Shown one piece after another: positions 1 to 10,269 of a stretch of DNA of 64,000 nucleotides (position 1 is its first letter; each line of letters opens with the position of its first letter). The position numbers and the translations under genes are program-made. Location: contig JAMKCH010002909.1 of the NCBI GenBank assembly GCA_023653785.1, positions 28,152 through 92,151 on the forward strand, read 5' to 3'. Under the pieces are notes generated by a model that saw only the letters and a list, made by a program, of their open reading frames with translations, ran no database searches and was not told the DNA's origin. The stretch is from Ophioderma brevispina. Lineage: Eukaryota; Echinodermata; Ophiuroidea; Amphilepidida; Ophiodermatidae.

Positions 1-106
1 ACAAATTGTATATAAGATTTGGAAAAAGATTACCATACCAAAATTGGCTTGAAAAAAGGTAAAAAAATGAGACCCATATTTGCAGCACATGCACAAGAAA
101 GAGTTT

Positions 107-366
107 AAACTGTAATGAGATAATCATGATAGGTCTAATATAATTATACTCTTTGCTTGAGGAAACCATGTCCATTTTTCATTCTATCCCATTTGTGATT
201 GTAAGACTACTGATACGCACATAGAGCTTAGATACGATTTGTTATTTCGATTAAATCTAAAGATTGGCTTAGAAGTTCAAATTGCTGGTTGGATCTCTAA
301 GCTATAAACCTATACACATATATTATTGTACACATTAGACCTATCATGATTATCTCATTACAGTTT
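107..366. repeat. 33-bp perfect inverted repeat (hairpin or small MITE)
   Basis: Bases 107-139 are the exact reverse complement of 334-366 (33 of 33), separated by 194 bases. The arms contain AATGAGATAATCATGATAGG. The match stops abruptly on both sides, as expected for a terminal inverted repeat of a small non-autonomous DNA element or a long hairpin. No target-site duplication is obvious. The spacer is AT-rich and non-coding. Confidence 0.75.
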
Positions 367-1439
367 TTTGTTCGAATCATTGCAGCCTTATGAATTGCCC
401 AAAATAAGTTGACAATCTTTTCACCCCCTTAAGGCGGGGGCCCAGGGCACGTGGCCCAGTTGAAATCTATAGCGTGAATTGTGGTTCTGAGCCAAAAGCA
501 TGGTCAGGGAAAAGTAAGCCCGGTCAAGGCAAAAGTCGTCCAGAGTGGAGGGCAGATCCAAAATGGCTCATTTTGTAGGATTTTGCTTAAAATTCCACCC
601 TATTTTGCCGCAATTTCTTCCAAGGGGGTATTCTGCCCAACGCTATCATCCCCGCATTTCCCCTATTGATCCTAAATCACTGAGTGGTTCCTTTCCTCCG
701 ACCCCATCAGCTACGCGACTGAACTTCACTGAAGAGGTCTTTGGGAGTGGGAGCAGGGGATCCTAATGAAACATGGGATAGGACACCGATCAAAGGTGGA
801 GGCTACTGAATAGAAATCTGTATAGCTGATTGATTTTGCCGGTCGTATGTGGCGCTACCCAAAATTTATACTACGTCATAATGTGTCATACTGCAGAAAT
901 TAGGATATAATTAGGTAGCTTATCGAAAGTTGGCACTATTTACTACGTATCAAAATAATCTATGGGCATTTTTACACAGTTTCACCCACATGGTGGGAGT
1001 CCTTTGAAGGAATAATGTTCTCCTGGCTCAAATTATAGCTAATGTTGGGGAAAAATCTTGATAGCCTTAAACAACTTTGAGGCCAGCTTGAGGCAAGTGA
1101 AAGGCATGCATTTTGGGGGACAGCGAATAACAAAAAAATATAAAATGGTTGGGAGAAGATTAAGACAACCGGTAGCGTGTCCACAAGTTTTAAAAATAAC
1201 AACTAAAAACACACCAAAAAAGAGCCAAAAAAGGATTTAAAAACAGCCAAGATACAAACGAAACACACCGTGAGAATATTACAGAATTACAAACTTCCTT
1301 TGTTTGACGCGCGTTGACGAGAAATAGCACTAGGTGGCAAATATCATCAATATCATTAACCACTCGCAATACAACAAACAAGAGCATGTATTCAACCAAT
1401 AAAAAAGTATATGGACACCATTTAATGTGCAACATATGA
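367..1439. other. No gene seen
   Basis: There are only short overlapping open frames on both strands with no recognisable protein motif. A small self-complementary stretch (CCCCTTAAGGCGGGGG) lies near 425-440. I see no promoter, RNA gene or transposon end. Confidence 0.4.
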
Positions 1440-1905
1440 AATAAGAACGGACAAAGCTGATTTAGAAGTACTTTCAAGCCGTCATTGTGGAATGATTATT
1501 AGTGGAAAGTGCGAAACTCTTAAAAGTGGTCTCACAGACTTACAGCCTTTATTACGAACTGGCTAGTAGCCAAACTAATACATAATTCTAGTTATCCTCA
1601 TGATGTGCCTTTTTTAGTGATAATATTGAAAATAATACTCTAGCAAAGGAAAGAAAAATGACGTTTTTTAACGGGATTCTTGTTCAAACATCACTACAAC
1701 CATCACTTACTATCATTCCAACAATTGCGTCGCATGCCTATAAGCTTCCTTCGTGGCCTGAGCGTTCTAAGCGTTGGACGTTATTGATTTTCCTTTTTCT
1801 CTTACTCTTTCTGTCGGTTCGAGTCCGCGGGTAGCCCAAGACTTTCAGCACATTACAATTACACGAGAATAAGATCACAGTTTCTTTACTTACTGGTCAC
1901 CTTGG
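1440..1905 (+). repeat. Diverged dispersed repeat, copy 1, with tRNA-like segment
   Basis: This stretch aligns by eye with 2330-2765. Shared blocks in order: TTTCAA..CGTTATT-like sequence with ATTAGTGG, then CTCACAGAC..AC..AGCCTTTATTACGAA, then TTAACGG.ATTC.TTGTTCAA, then TAAGCTTCCT leading into a tRNA-like region. The two copies lie about 870 bases apart in the same orientation and are strongly diverged. They could be two old insertions of one retroposon or a local tandem duplication. Confidence 0.6.
1748..1837 (+). mobile_element. tRNA-like SINE head (Leu/Ser-like), copy 1
   Basis: An A-box-like stretch, GTGGCCTGAGCGTTCTAAGCG, begins at about 1753. A perfect RNA polymerase III B box, GGTTCGAGTCC, lies at 1816-1826. 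The distance between the boxes and the GGCC..AG..GTTCTAAGCG pattern resemble a tRNA with a long variable arm (Leu or Ser). The acceptor stem does not close and the anticodon region is T-rich, so this is read as a tRNA-derived retroposon segment and not a working tRNA gene. Confidence 0.55.
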
Positions 1906-2329
1906 CCATTGAAGTCTTAGGAGTGGAAGTATAATTCATCTATAGTCCAAACATTTCCAAATCTATCCTTATATGTATTTCGCATATTCATTATGTCAGC
2001 TCAGACAACATCAAGGTTTTTGGGCAGTTTTGATTGTTACAATTCAATCATGCATCTTCAGAAAAATAACAAGTGGATTTGAAAAATATATATCAAAAAT
2101 TGTTACTTAGGACGGAGATGACACAAAATTTATAAAATAAGTTGATTTTAAAATATTTTAGAATCGAAATCATAAGACAAACCAGTGAAACTTTACCAAG
2201 AAAACGAGCATTACAATAATCGAGAAAAAGTTATGCTAGCAGTCTCGTTCAAGCATACAAATCTACATGTTGAATTATGTGACACATTTGATGTAGCAAG
2301 ATATGAATTAAAGAAACGGAAACGACTGA

Positions 2330-2765
2330 GTTAGAAATGTTTTCAAAAACGGTTATTTTGAACGATAATTAGTGGCACTATAAACTTAAAAAAAAAAACG
2401 TCTCACAGACCTACAAAAAAGCCTTTATTACGAATGATATTGGCGAAATTTATTACTTTTTATATTTATTCATCAGGAGTGCTTTTTAATATTACTGCTA
2501 CAATTGAAAATATCACCTTCAGCAAAGAAAATTATGCTTAACGGATTCGTTTGTTCAACATTACTGATCCATCACGTACTATAGCATATACAACAAATCA
2601 AGTCGTGTTCTGTAAGCTTCCTCCGTGTCGCAGTGGTCTAAGTGATAGATTTCTTTTGGAAAGTCTGTTGTTGTCAGTTCGAGTCGGTGGTGGCCCACCA
2701 CTTTCGGGATTATGCTAGTACTTACTCAGTTCTGGTGAACATTCTCTTTAATTTGGTTATGTAGG
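2330..2765 (+). repeat. Diverged dispersed repeat, copy 2, with tRNA-like segment
   Basis: Counterpart of 1440-1905 (same order of blocks: ATTAGTGGCACT, CTCACAGACCTAC, GCCTTTATTACGAA, TTAACGGATTCG, TGTTCAACATTACT, TAAGCTTCCTCC). An A-run of 11 at about 2389-2399 is not in copy 1. The copy ends just beyond the tRNA-like region. Confidence 0.6.
2620..2697 (+). mobile_element. tRNA-like SINE head (Leu-like), copy 2
   Basis: The stretch CGCAGTGGTCTAAGTG (about 2649-2664 region start) matches the D-arm/A-box of Leu-type tRNAs, and AGTTCGAGTC at 2676-2685 matches a B box. The bases between, AGATTTCTTTTGGAAAGTCT, can fold as an anticodon-like stem-loop. Flanks show no paired acceptor stem. It is homologous to 1748-1837. 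Confidence 0.5.
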
Positions 2766-2769
2766 CTGT

Positions 2770-3600
2770 AACATGATGCGTCTCTGGGTTCTTTTAAGCG
2801 GTTTTACTCATAGTTTTACCAGTTAAAGTTTTATTCGTGGATGCTGACTGGCATCTTTATAAAATATAAGCTTGAAATTAACAGGTGGTTTCTTGATTTT
2901 AATGGCACTAGAAATTGATATGTTGTTTGGGAAAATATGTCTACTGAATTCCAAGACGTAACTCATTCTTTTCTTTAAACGTAAATAACAGTATAATTAT
3001 CAACAAAAGGAACTAAAATACTTTCCTTCCCAATTTATTAATAATGCGTTTTTTAATTCATAGTCGTGTGAAAAGGCCTAAAATTGCAGAACCTTACAAT
3101 CTGAATATCTCACTAATTGAAGGAGATAAAAATGTCTAAAAGCACTAAACGTTTTAAGTATAATAAGCTATAATATCAATTTTGATAGCCCATGGTCTTC
3201 AGGCTCTTCATATTTTATTATCAATGTTAAAGAGTCACATAGACAACCAAACAATTACCTGAATATACCGGAGAAAAAAACAATCGACTTCGAATAATTT
3301 TTTAATATAAACAGTGTTCAATACTGAAATTTTAACTACTTATAGATTATAAATATATCACCAGTGTGATAATAAATATATTCACTAGTTTGCACTACTT
3401 CCTAAACACTTTGCTTAGCTTAATAGTTTAAATACGACATCACGTTGCTCAGGGGGGGGGGTCGACAGCGATACAACATACAACGTATGTAATATTCACC
3501 ACACTCAACGAAGTGTACAAACTGTTCGTCAGAAACAGGATTTCTTGCCAATTGCCCAACCTTCTACTTGCACAGCTATTTAATGTTCACAAAATAAAAA
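2770..3600. other. No gene seen
   Basis: AT-rich sequence with stops in all frames. The only landmark is a G-run at about 3452-3461. No repeat copy elsewhere in the window was recognised. Confidence 0.35.
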
Positions 3601-3602
3601 AT

Positions 3603-4370
3603 TAAAAAAAAAAAAAAAAACGTTGGCAACCGTAAACAAACAAACAAACACCAGTTTTAAAAGAGATGGAGCATTTTATAAAAGTTATAAAATCGAAAGA
3701 TAGCACCAAGTATACTCAAAGTGCGTCTGCCCCAGTGGCAAACTTGGTCCCATTTCTTCTACAATAATGGCAAAGGAAAAATTGCCCCTTTCCCACTATC
3801 ACTCCATACAGCCTAAATATCAATTTATAGATTTTCATGCTAGAGGCGCTGATGTAATAATACCGAGTTCAAAACAGTGGCTCTTCTTGTTAGGAAACCA
3901 GAGCAGCGGGAACCTTCTTTCGTCTTTAGTACTCTTCTTCCCACTACCAGAGAGAGAGAGGTCTCTGAATCCATTGAAATAAGACCAATCTCCAACAATA
4001 AGAAATCAAGCACGAAAACAAACGAAACTAAAGCAAATATCAACTTGAAATGTATTCAAGTCAGAACAAGACGGCCTTTACACAAGAATAGGGAGTACTA
4101 GTCAAACTCAACTGCCAATATAACCTTAAACAAGAACAAGTGCAGTTGGAATTATTTAAAATCAACCATTGGGTCTAATGATGATGGTTCCTTAATGAAA
4201 TATGGACGTTCTCAACAAATGAATTCGGAAAAGAAGAAATGGGACCCAGTTTGAGCAATGGGGTCAGACGCACTTGAGTATAGTTGGTGCTATCTTTAGA
4301 TTTAATTAACTTTATATGGCCGTACTCTTTTTAAACTTGGTGTTTTTTTACGTTTGCCAACGTTTTTTTT
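3603..4370. mobile_element. Foldback element with about 140-bp terminal inverted repeats
   Basis: The left arm (about 3603-3760) and right arm (about 4232-4370) are imperfect reverse complements along their whole length. Matching pairs include CGTTGGCAAC with GTTTGCCAACG, GATAGCACCAAGTATACTC with GAGTATAGTTGGTGCTATC, AGTGCGTCTG with CAGACGCACT, and GGTCCCATTTCTTCT with AGAAGAAATGGGACC. The outer ends are an A-run on the left and a T-run on the right. The 470-base interior has three short open frames with no known domain. Arm length and lack of coding sequence fit a non-autonomous foldback or MITE element. Confidence 0.75.
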
Positions 4371-4972
4371 TGGTAGATATGTAATGTCGCTGAGTTTTGC
4401 ATTATGTGAATAGTGGATCAACCCTTTGTGACCGCGCCCCCTCAATCAGCTAGCAGTTGCCCCGCACGAACGCGAGCACCGCTTGGTGAATATCAAAAGC
4501 GTATCATTCCAGCAAATCTAACATTTTTGTTGAAAATGAATTCAAACACATTTAACAACACATTATTTGAATTTGTTATAAAAATAGGCTATAGATCAAA
4601 ATAACCATTTTGGGTGATTTTTTATTTTGCTTCTTTATTTATGATTCATTTCATACTACAAGTCCGTGGCGGCCCAGCCTCATTCATTTATAGCAATTCA
4701 CACAAAAATGTCCAAAAGAAATTACAGCATACCGAGTTCAAACCACAAACCAATTCGGGTGCTTTGATGTTGTCGGTCATGTGTGTTCCCTGACCTACAT
4801 AACGAACCTCTCCTCGTTTTTTTATTACTACAAAAATAAATCAGAAAAATAACCCTTCCAGTGGGGTGAGTCTCAACTCCAACGTTTATTTGGGAAATAA
4901 GAAAATTTCCCTGACCACATATAACAAATCATACTTTTCGTCAAGATTTCGCATTTAACCAGAGTTGAAAAC

Positions 4973-5966
4973 AGGCCCGGGAGTTTTGCGCGAATTGCGC
5001 AAAGCGAAAAAATCGCGAATTTTTGGTCTAGCTATATCACGATTTGATGGTCCATCGCGAATCTTTCACGATTTTGTAAAAAAAACCACCTTTTTTAATG
5101 TTAGTTTGTTGCCAATCACAAACACAAACTGATTTTAAATCATATTATGCAAACGTCGGCAAAAAATGATGACTCATAAATCTCCCAATAAAGTGGCAAA
5201 ATATAGTCCAAATGTATAATTAATCCAGCGTAGAACCCTACCTCTACCTTTATTAGTGGAACACGGATAAACCCGCAAACTACCATTTTCCATGTGAATC
5301 GTCATTATATGGTTTTGCGCTTCGGTGTCATTAAACACTAATATTGATGCATGCGATCAAAGGCAAATATCCAACTCGCGGTATCGGGTCTTTGTCCTCA
5401 TAACCTTGGTATAATTTCTTCGGAATGAAACAAATTCAGACTTAGCCGCGGTAGGAAGGTATTTTCCTCCCTTTTCCCGGACGGGAAATCGGAGATCGGA
5501 AGAGTGACAACAACTCCCACATGTGACATTCTTCAGGGGCAAGTGTAAAACCCGGCACGCGATCATCTCATCCGGGGCCGGGGAATTCCCCCAATCCCAC
5601 GTGCGAAAGTAAATTATTTCTCGGGGATGTATGCAAAGGCCTCAGCCCGCGGCAGCGCCCGTCTACATCTGATTCAAATCTTTTATTCTGAATAATTAAG
5701 GAAAAAAACAGGTGATAATGATGTACTACTCTGCTTGTAAGTTTCAGCCGAGAAAAAAGTAAGAAATAGGATGTCCACTTTGGAAGTTGGAGCATTGTTT
5801 TTGCAAGACTTTTTCGTGTTCCTGGTAGACTAGCAGGCAAACATAATGAAGGCGCATTTTCCGGGCGTATTTTTTGACTTTGAACAATCGCGTCCATTTT
5901 CGCGCATTTCAAAATACGGGCCGTCGCATTTTGTGCCGTTTTAAATCTCGCAAAACTCCGGTGCCT
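4973..5966. mobile_element. Inverted-repeat DNA transposon (non-autonomous), copy 1
   Basis: The left end (AGGCCCGGGAGTTTTGCGCG) is inverted at the right end (CGCAAAACTCCGGTGCCT). The whole 1-kb body aligns with 26502-27425. Shared blocks: TGGTCCATCGC, TTATGCAAACGTCGGC, AAATATAGTCCAAATGTAT, GCGTAGAACCCTACCTCTA, GCGGTATCGGGTCTTTG, GGGGATGTAT.CAAAGGCCTC, AGAAATAGGATGT, ACTTTTTCGTGTTCCTGGT. Open frames inside (minus strand, 5357-5566 and 5568-5912) are not conserved as proteins between the copies and show no transposase motif. This reads as a deletion derivative mobilised in trans. Confidence 0.75.
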
Positions 5967-5997
5967 ATGTTAAACCAATGGCGACGTCGAAAATAAC

Positions 5998-7590
5998 TTG
6001 CCTAATGCGTCCTGTGTTGGCCACACGCTTGGGCCCTATTGCAGCGAAATCGTCAGAATAATAATGACTCCAAGCCCTTGGGGTGTTCCTAGATTTTTGG
6101 GTCAAAAGTCACTGGGCCATGAAGAGGGCATTCTTTGAAAATCTATAAATTCCTCTTTCTTGTTGCCCCAATAATGTGCATAATCAGTAGACTTGGTAGC
6201 GAAAATCGTTCCAAATATCACTGACCCAAGTCCCATGTGGGGTGTTTACAGATGTTGGGTTCAAAGGTCACTTGGGCCCGATTAAGGGATCCGTTCTTTG
6301 AAAATCTTAAATTCCTTGTGGCCACAATCAATTGCTATAATCACTAGAGGTGGTCATAGAGAAACGCGACCCAAAGCCCATATGGGGTGGGGTGTTCACA
6401 GATTGGTCAAAGGTCATGTGGGCCAATTAAAGGGGCACTCTTTGAAAATCTATAAAATTTCCTTCTTGTGCCACACATAAATTGCTATAATCACTCCTAG
6501 ACTTGTGTTAGAAGAACCACTGACCCACGTCCCATATGGGGTGTTCACAGCTTTGGGTCAAGGTCATGTTGGCCAATTAAAGGGCATCTTTTTGAAAAAT
6601 CTAATAATTCCTTCTTGGTTGCCACAACTCAATTGCTATAAGCACACACTTGGTCAGCAGAACTACTGCTGACCAAGGTCCATATGAAGTGTTCACAGAT
6701 TAGGGTCAAAGGTCACATGGGACCCATTAATGGGCATTCTTTGAAAATCAAATTCCTTCTTGTGCACAAAAATCAATTGCTATAATCAACTAGACTTGGT
6801 CAGAAGAACGGCTGACCCAAGTCCATGTGGGGTGTTCGCAGATTTGGTCAAAGGTCATGTGGGCCCTTAAAGGGGCATGTTTGAAAATCTGTAAATTCCT
6901 CTTGTGCCACATCAACTTTTATAAAATCACTCGACTTTTTTAGAGAACTGCTGACAGCCAGATCCATATGGGATTTTCACTATTTGGATCAAAGATCATG
7001 TAGACTACTAAAGGGGCATTCTTTGAAATATATAAGTCCAGTCTGTGCAACAACCAAATGCAATTGCGATAATCACTAGACTTAGTAAGAACGCATGTCA
7101 CACTTGCCTAAATGCATTTTGTTGCCAAACGCTTGGCCTGATTGAAGCGAAAATCAGTCAAACCACTGATCCAAGGACCCATGTTGGGTGTCACAGATTT
7201 GGTCCAATGTCACTTTAGACCGACCATTAAAGTGGCTTCTTTGTAAAGATCTATAAATTCCTTCTTGTGCCACAAATCCATGGCTATAATCACATAGACT
7301 TTTGTTCAGAATAACCGCTGACCAAGGCCCATATGGGTGTTCAGTAGATTTGGGTCCAAGGTCCACTGGCAAAACGATTAAAAGGGCATTTAAAAAAATC
7401 TATAAATTCGCTCTTGTACCTCAAATCTTCCTATAATACCGAACATAAAAAATAAGGCTCAGTAAGAAACATTGATCAACGCCCATATGGGGTGCTCATC
7501 GTTTAAGTTAAGGTATGTAGACTGTTAAAGGGTCAATTCTTTGGAAATTTATAAATTCCTGTGCCCCAATCAATTGTTATAATCAATAAT
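5998..7590 (+). repeat. Tandem array, about ten monomers of roughly 147 bp
   Basis: The landmark TTCTTTGAAAATCTATAAATT recurs near 6130, 6294, 6438, 6587, 6737, 6880, 7018, 7239, 7386 and 7534, giving a usual spacing of 138-150. Each monomer reads approximately: CACTGACCCAAGTCC, CATATGGGGTGTTCACAGAT, TGGGTCAAAGGTCATGTGGG, TTAAAGGGGCATTC, TTCCTTCTTGTGCCACAA, ATCAATTGCTATAATCACTA, GACTTGGTCAGAAGAA. Monomers are diverged by substitutions and small indels. Related single or double monomers sit at 30400-30545 and 32040-32530. A longer-range echo is described in the findings. Confidence 0.85.
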
Positions 7591-7599
7591 TTGTTTGGG

Positions 7600-7740
7600 A
7601 AGATAAATGTAAAACTGGAGTGCACTCATAATGTCTCTTACTTATGCTCATTTGGGGGACTTTCCCAAGATTAAATCTGCACAATAGAAATGTTGTGCCA
7701 CCCCAGAGTGGTGGTGGCCCAACTAAATAACCTGCTGAGC
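7600..7740 (+). repeat. Solitary monomer related to the 10.3-kb tandem repeat
   Basis: The sequence CTTACTTATGCTCATTTGGGGGACTTTCCCAAGATTAAATCTGCACAATAGAAATGTTGTG, described here only in part, matches the monomers at 10270-10700 (TTATGCTCATG..GGGACTTTTCA..ATTAATATC.CCACA.TGGAAAATG). It lies directly after the 147-bp array. Confidence 0.6.
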
Positions 7741-8235
7741 TCAGCAAACCATTGGTGCTCTTGTTTGAGATCAGGCGATGTAAAAACGCGCGTACATGTT
7801 AGGGTATCAAAATCGTCAAAAATTCCAAATAAGGGTATGCTTTCAAGTTGTATAGGGTGGATACTCTTGAGTACTGTAAAAAATTACATTGAAAAATGCT
7901 GGATATTGGGTTTTGGTTCCAATTTCTTCTGGGGATTTTCAATGGTAGTTCCCCAATGTTTTTAACCTTTGGGGTCAGCCTTATTTTAGCTATTTCTCTG
8001 TCGTTGGCCATCTCCTCATAGCCTTTATAATTTTGGAGTTTCCATTTTCATTTTTACACTAAAATTAATCATTAGATATGTAGGCCTATATTTGTGTAGA
8101 AACAGGAATTAGGGTCGTCCTCGTTAATGTAGTGTTCAATCAAAATAGGTCATGGATATTAAGTGTAGGTTTTACTTGAATATGCAGGAAAAAACACTCA
8201 TTACGAACGACACCGATAGCACCCTTGTATAAAAC
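7741..8235. other. No gene seen; a few TAGGGT words
   Basis: Contains TTAGGG at 7799-7804 and similar words near 7830 and 7852, spaced 31 and 22 bases apart, which may be decayed units of the minisatellite at 8236-8460. Otherwise AT-rich with no coding signal. Confidence 0.35.
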
Positions 8236-8460
8236 GTTCTCGGTTTAGGGTAGCAATATTAATGTCCAAGACTTGTTTAGGGTTTCATTTTTCAACTGTC
8301 ATGCAATTTTTGTTTAGTAGAGGGTTTTAAATTAAACCAAACCCTTGTTAAGTGGAGCAAACCCAAGCCCAAATACTATTTTTAGGGTAGCAAAAATCAA
8401 CCAAAATACGTGCTTAGGGTGTTTTTTCTTGCCATGAAGTATGGCTCTTAGGGTACGGTT
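8236..8460 (+). repeat. Degenerate about 32-bp minisatellite carrying TTAGGG in each unit
   Basis: TTAGGG occurs at 8245, 8277, 8382, 8414 and 8448, with AGAGGG at 8319. The spacings are 32, 42, 63, 32 and 34, which suggests a unit near 32 bases. Neighbouring words recur: GGGTAGCAA at 8248 and 8385, and AACCCTTGT-like words nearby. The remaining bases are too diverged to align confidently. Confidence 0.5.
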
Positions 8461-9257
8461 TTTTGGGAGGCCATACAACGGCATGAGATCCACCTTGGAA
8501 TGCAAGTGGCCCCCTGGAGTGTTAGTGATTTATGGGTATGAATCTCTATCGGCACATATATAAGGCAATATCCCTAAATCAAACGTACCAGATGTTTTTA
8601 ATGGCAATTGGAGTATTCCTTGCGAAAAAAATCCAGATTTATTCCGACAAATGTACACAACTGTAACAGCAATCATGGAAGCTACATGTTTATATTTCCT
8701 GTGGTATATTTACAACGCCCCGCTGCAATACCGAAACAGAAGCCAGCAAAAATATATCACGTGACTACAGCAAGTTTGCCACAAGCTTCATCCTTTTGAA
8801 CTTTGTTTAGCACACAAAGGATAGAAGCAAAGTTTGTTTAGAAATTTTTATTGCAAAAAAACTACACTTTTTAAAACCTCAGTGATTTGAAAAAAATGTA
8901 AAGAGGGGTGTTTTAGATATCATTTTGTGATTAACAAAGGTTTTAGTTGGCCTAAACACTAACAATCCATGAAAACGTGCACATTTTAAAAGGGGTCGCG
9001 TAATATTTATAGTTTTATCGCAGTCGCACTGTAACCACTGATCTCTATACAATGGATTGGCTACACAACAGTAATTGTATATTAGATGAATGGAGCAACG
9101 GGTGGACATCTTGGTCTACCGAACACAATAGCTTTCCAGAGACACCTGTTTAACAGAAGTTGTATCCCGGGCGCACGTTTTAGAGACATGTCATCCCATA
9201 CGCGCAAATACAATGAGCTCAATTAATTGGCTTGATTCTGTAGTCTGTTATGTCGCT

Positions 9258-9410
9258 TATCCACATTTCAATGGGAACAAATTTTGTATGAATGACCGGC
9301 TCTTAACCACCTGCTTGGGCTCTTTTTGGATGACCAATATGGCCATTAGTGCCTCAATTACGAAGCCCAGGTTTCCAATCCATTGTATAGAGATCAGTGT
9401 TTGAAACCCA
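9258..9410 (-). pseudogene. Possible decayed membrane-protein exon (unproven)
   Basis: On the minus strand from about 9402 down to 9258 there is an uninterrupted frame reading LISIQWIGNLGFVIEALMAI, then LVIQKEPKQVVKSRSFIQNL, then a stop soon after. A hydrophobic run of about 20 residues is followed by a basic segment, as in the first membrane segment and first inner loop of a rhodopsin-type receptor. The inverted counterpart at 9037-9085 on the plus strand begins the same way (LISIQWIG) and hits a stop. I do not recognise a specific family, and chance is possible. Confidence 0.2.
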
Positions 9411-9652
9411 ATAATGCGCGGTTCAGCAATCTACTTACTTATCAATGTACCGAGTAGCGCTTCTTTGTATGATGAAGAGTTTCCTAATTTTATTTTAAAA
9501 ACTATATTTCTCAAGAATCCCAGGCTCATTTTATAAAAATTTGGCACAATTTGATAAATTTGTATATTTTAAAGGAAAACGTTAAATTAAAGCTGTTTTT
9601 ATTTCAATGTTAAAAGTAAATGCGATAATCTTTCATACGGGCCAGAACTTGA

Positions 9653-9885
9653 CTAACCACCCATCATCTTCAATTGGTGTGAAAGACTAAACATGGCTTG
9701 TGGCAAAATGCTAGCGTAAATAATAAACTTGGCGGCTTCGTTAAATCGTCTACTGCTTCGAAAGTTAAGCATGAAAATGGTGTTTTCTTCGCAAATGTCG
9801 AATACTCCAATGACCATGAAAACCATCTGATACGTCATATTTAGGGATATTTCATTATATATGTGCCGATAGATTCATACTATTA
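9653..9885 (-). pseudogene. Possible decayed membrane-protein exon, second piece (unproven)
   Basis: The minus-strand frame runs RHIYNEISLNMTYQMVFMVI, then GVFDICEENTIFMLNFRSSR, then about 30 more residues to a stop at 9653. The opposite arm (plus, about 8549-8625) encodes the similar RHIYKAISLNQTYQMFLMAI. The segment ENTIFMLNFRSSRRF has the look of a receptor's last helix followed by a basic tail, but no diagnostic motif is complete. Differences between the arms fall at all codon positions, so selection on protein is not shown. Confidence 0.2.
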
Positions 9886-10269
9886 CCAATAAATCCCTTT
9901 AAAGGTGCGTGTTCCGATCGTCTGTGGGACCTCCCTGATTTACCCGGAAGTAGTATCGATTTGAATGATATCAGATGAAAGGCCGTATTTTTCTCATTGT
10001 CATCCTGAAATTTGACCCCCTCAAATCCATTTCATTCCCAATATATAAACAAAAAACCGCCGTTTTAGTGGTTAACCATCAATATTAGCACAGTATTGAA
10101 TAGGGCTTTGCAACATGCATTATTGCATCTACCATCAAAACCGCAAGTTTTTTTCCCCACGGTACTTGATGGGGTGTATGTGTGCAAGTGCCAGGCTCTC
10201 ATATCAAGTAGAGAACACATTACACATAAATCACCTTTAAGCACCTTTAAATGAAAGTGCGAAGTATAG

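Larger units (their letters stand above)
8530..9890. repeat. Large imperfect palindrome (inverted duplication) centred near 9216
   Basis: The outer arms match in inverted orientation: about 8540-8636 with 9765-9885. Shared words are ATCGGCACATATATAA, ATATCCCTAAAT, and ATTGGAGTATTC. An inner pair, CACTGATCTCTATACAATGGATTGG at about 9036-9060, is inverted at 9373-9398. Both pairs share the same centre near 9215, which is a GAGCTC site. The arms are therefore a diverged inverted duplication with more decayed sequence between the matches. Translated frames on both arms carry a similar peptide (TYQM..M.IGVF; LISIQWIG), treated in the findings. Confidence 0.65.
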
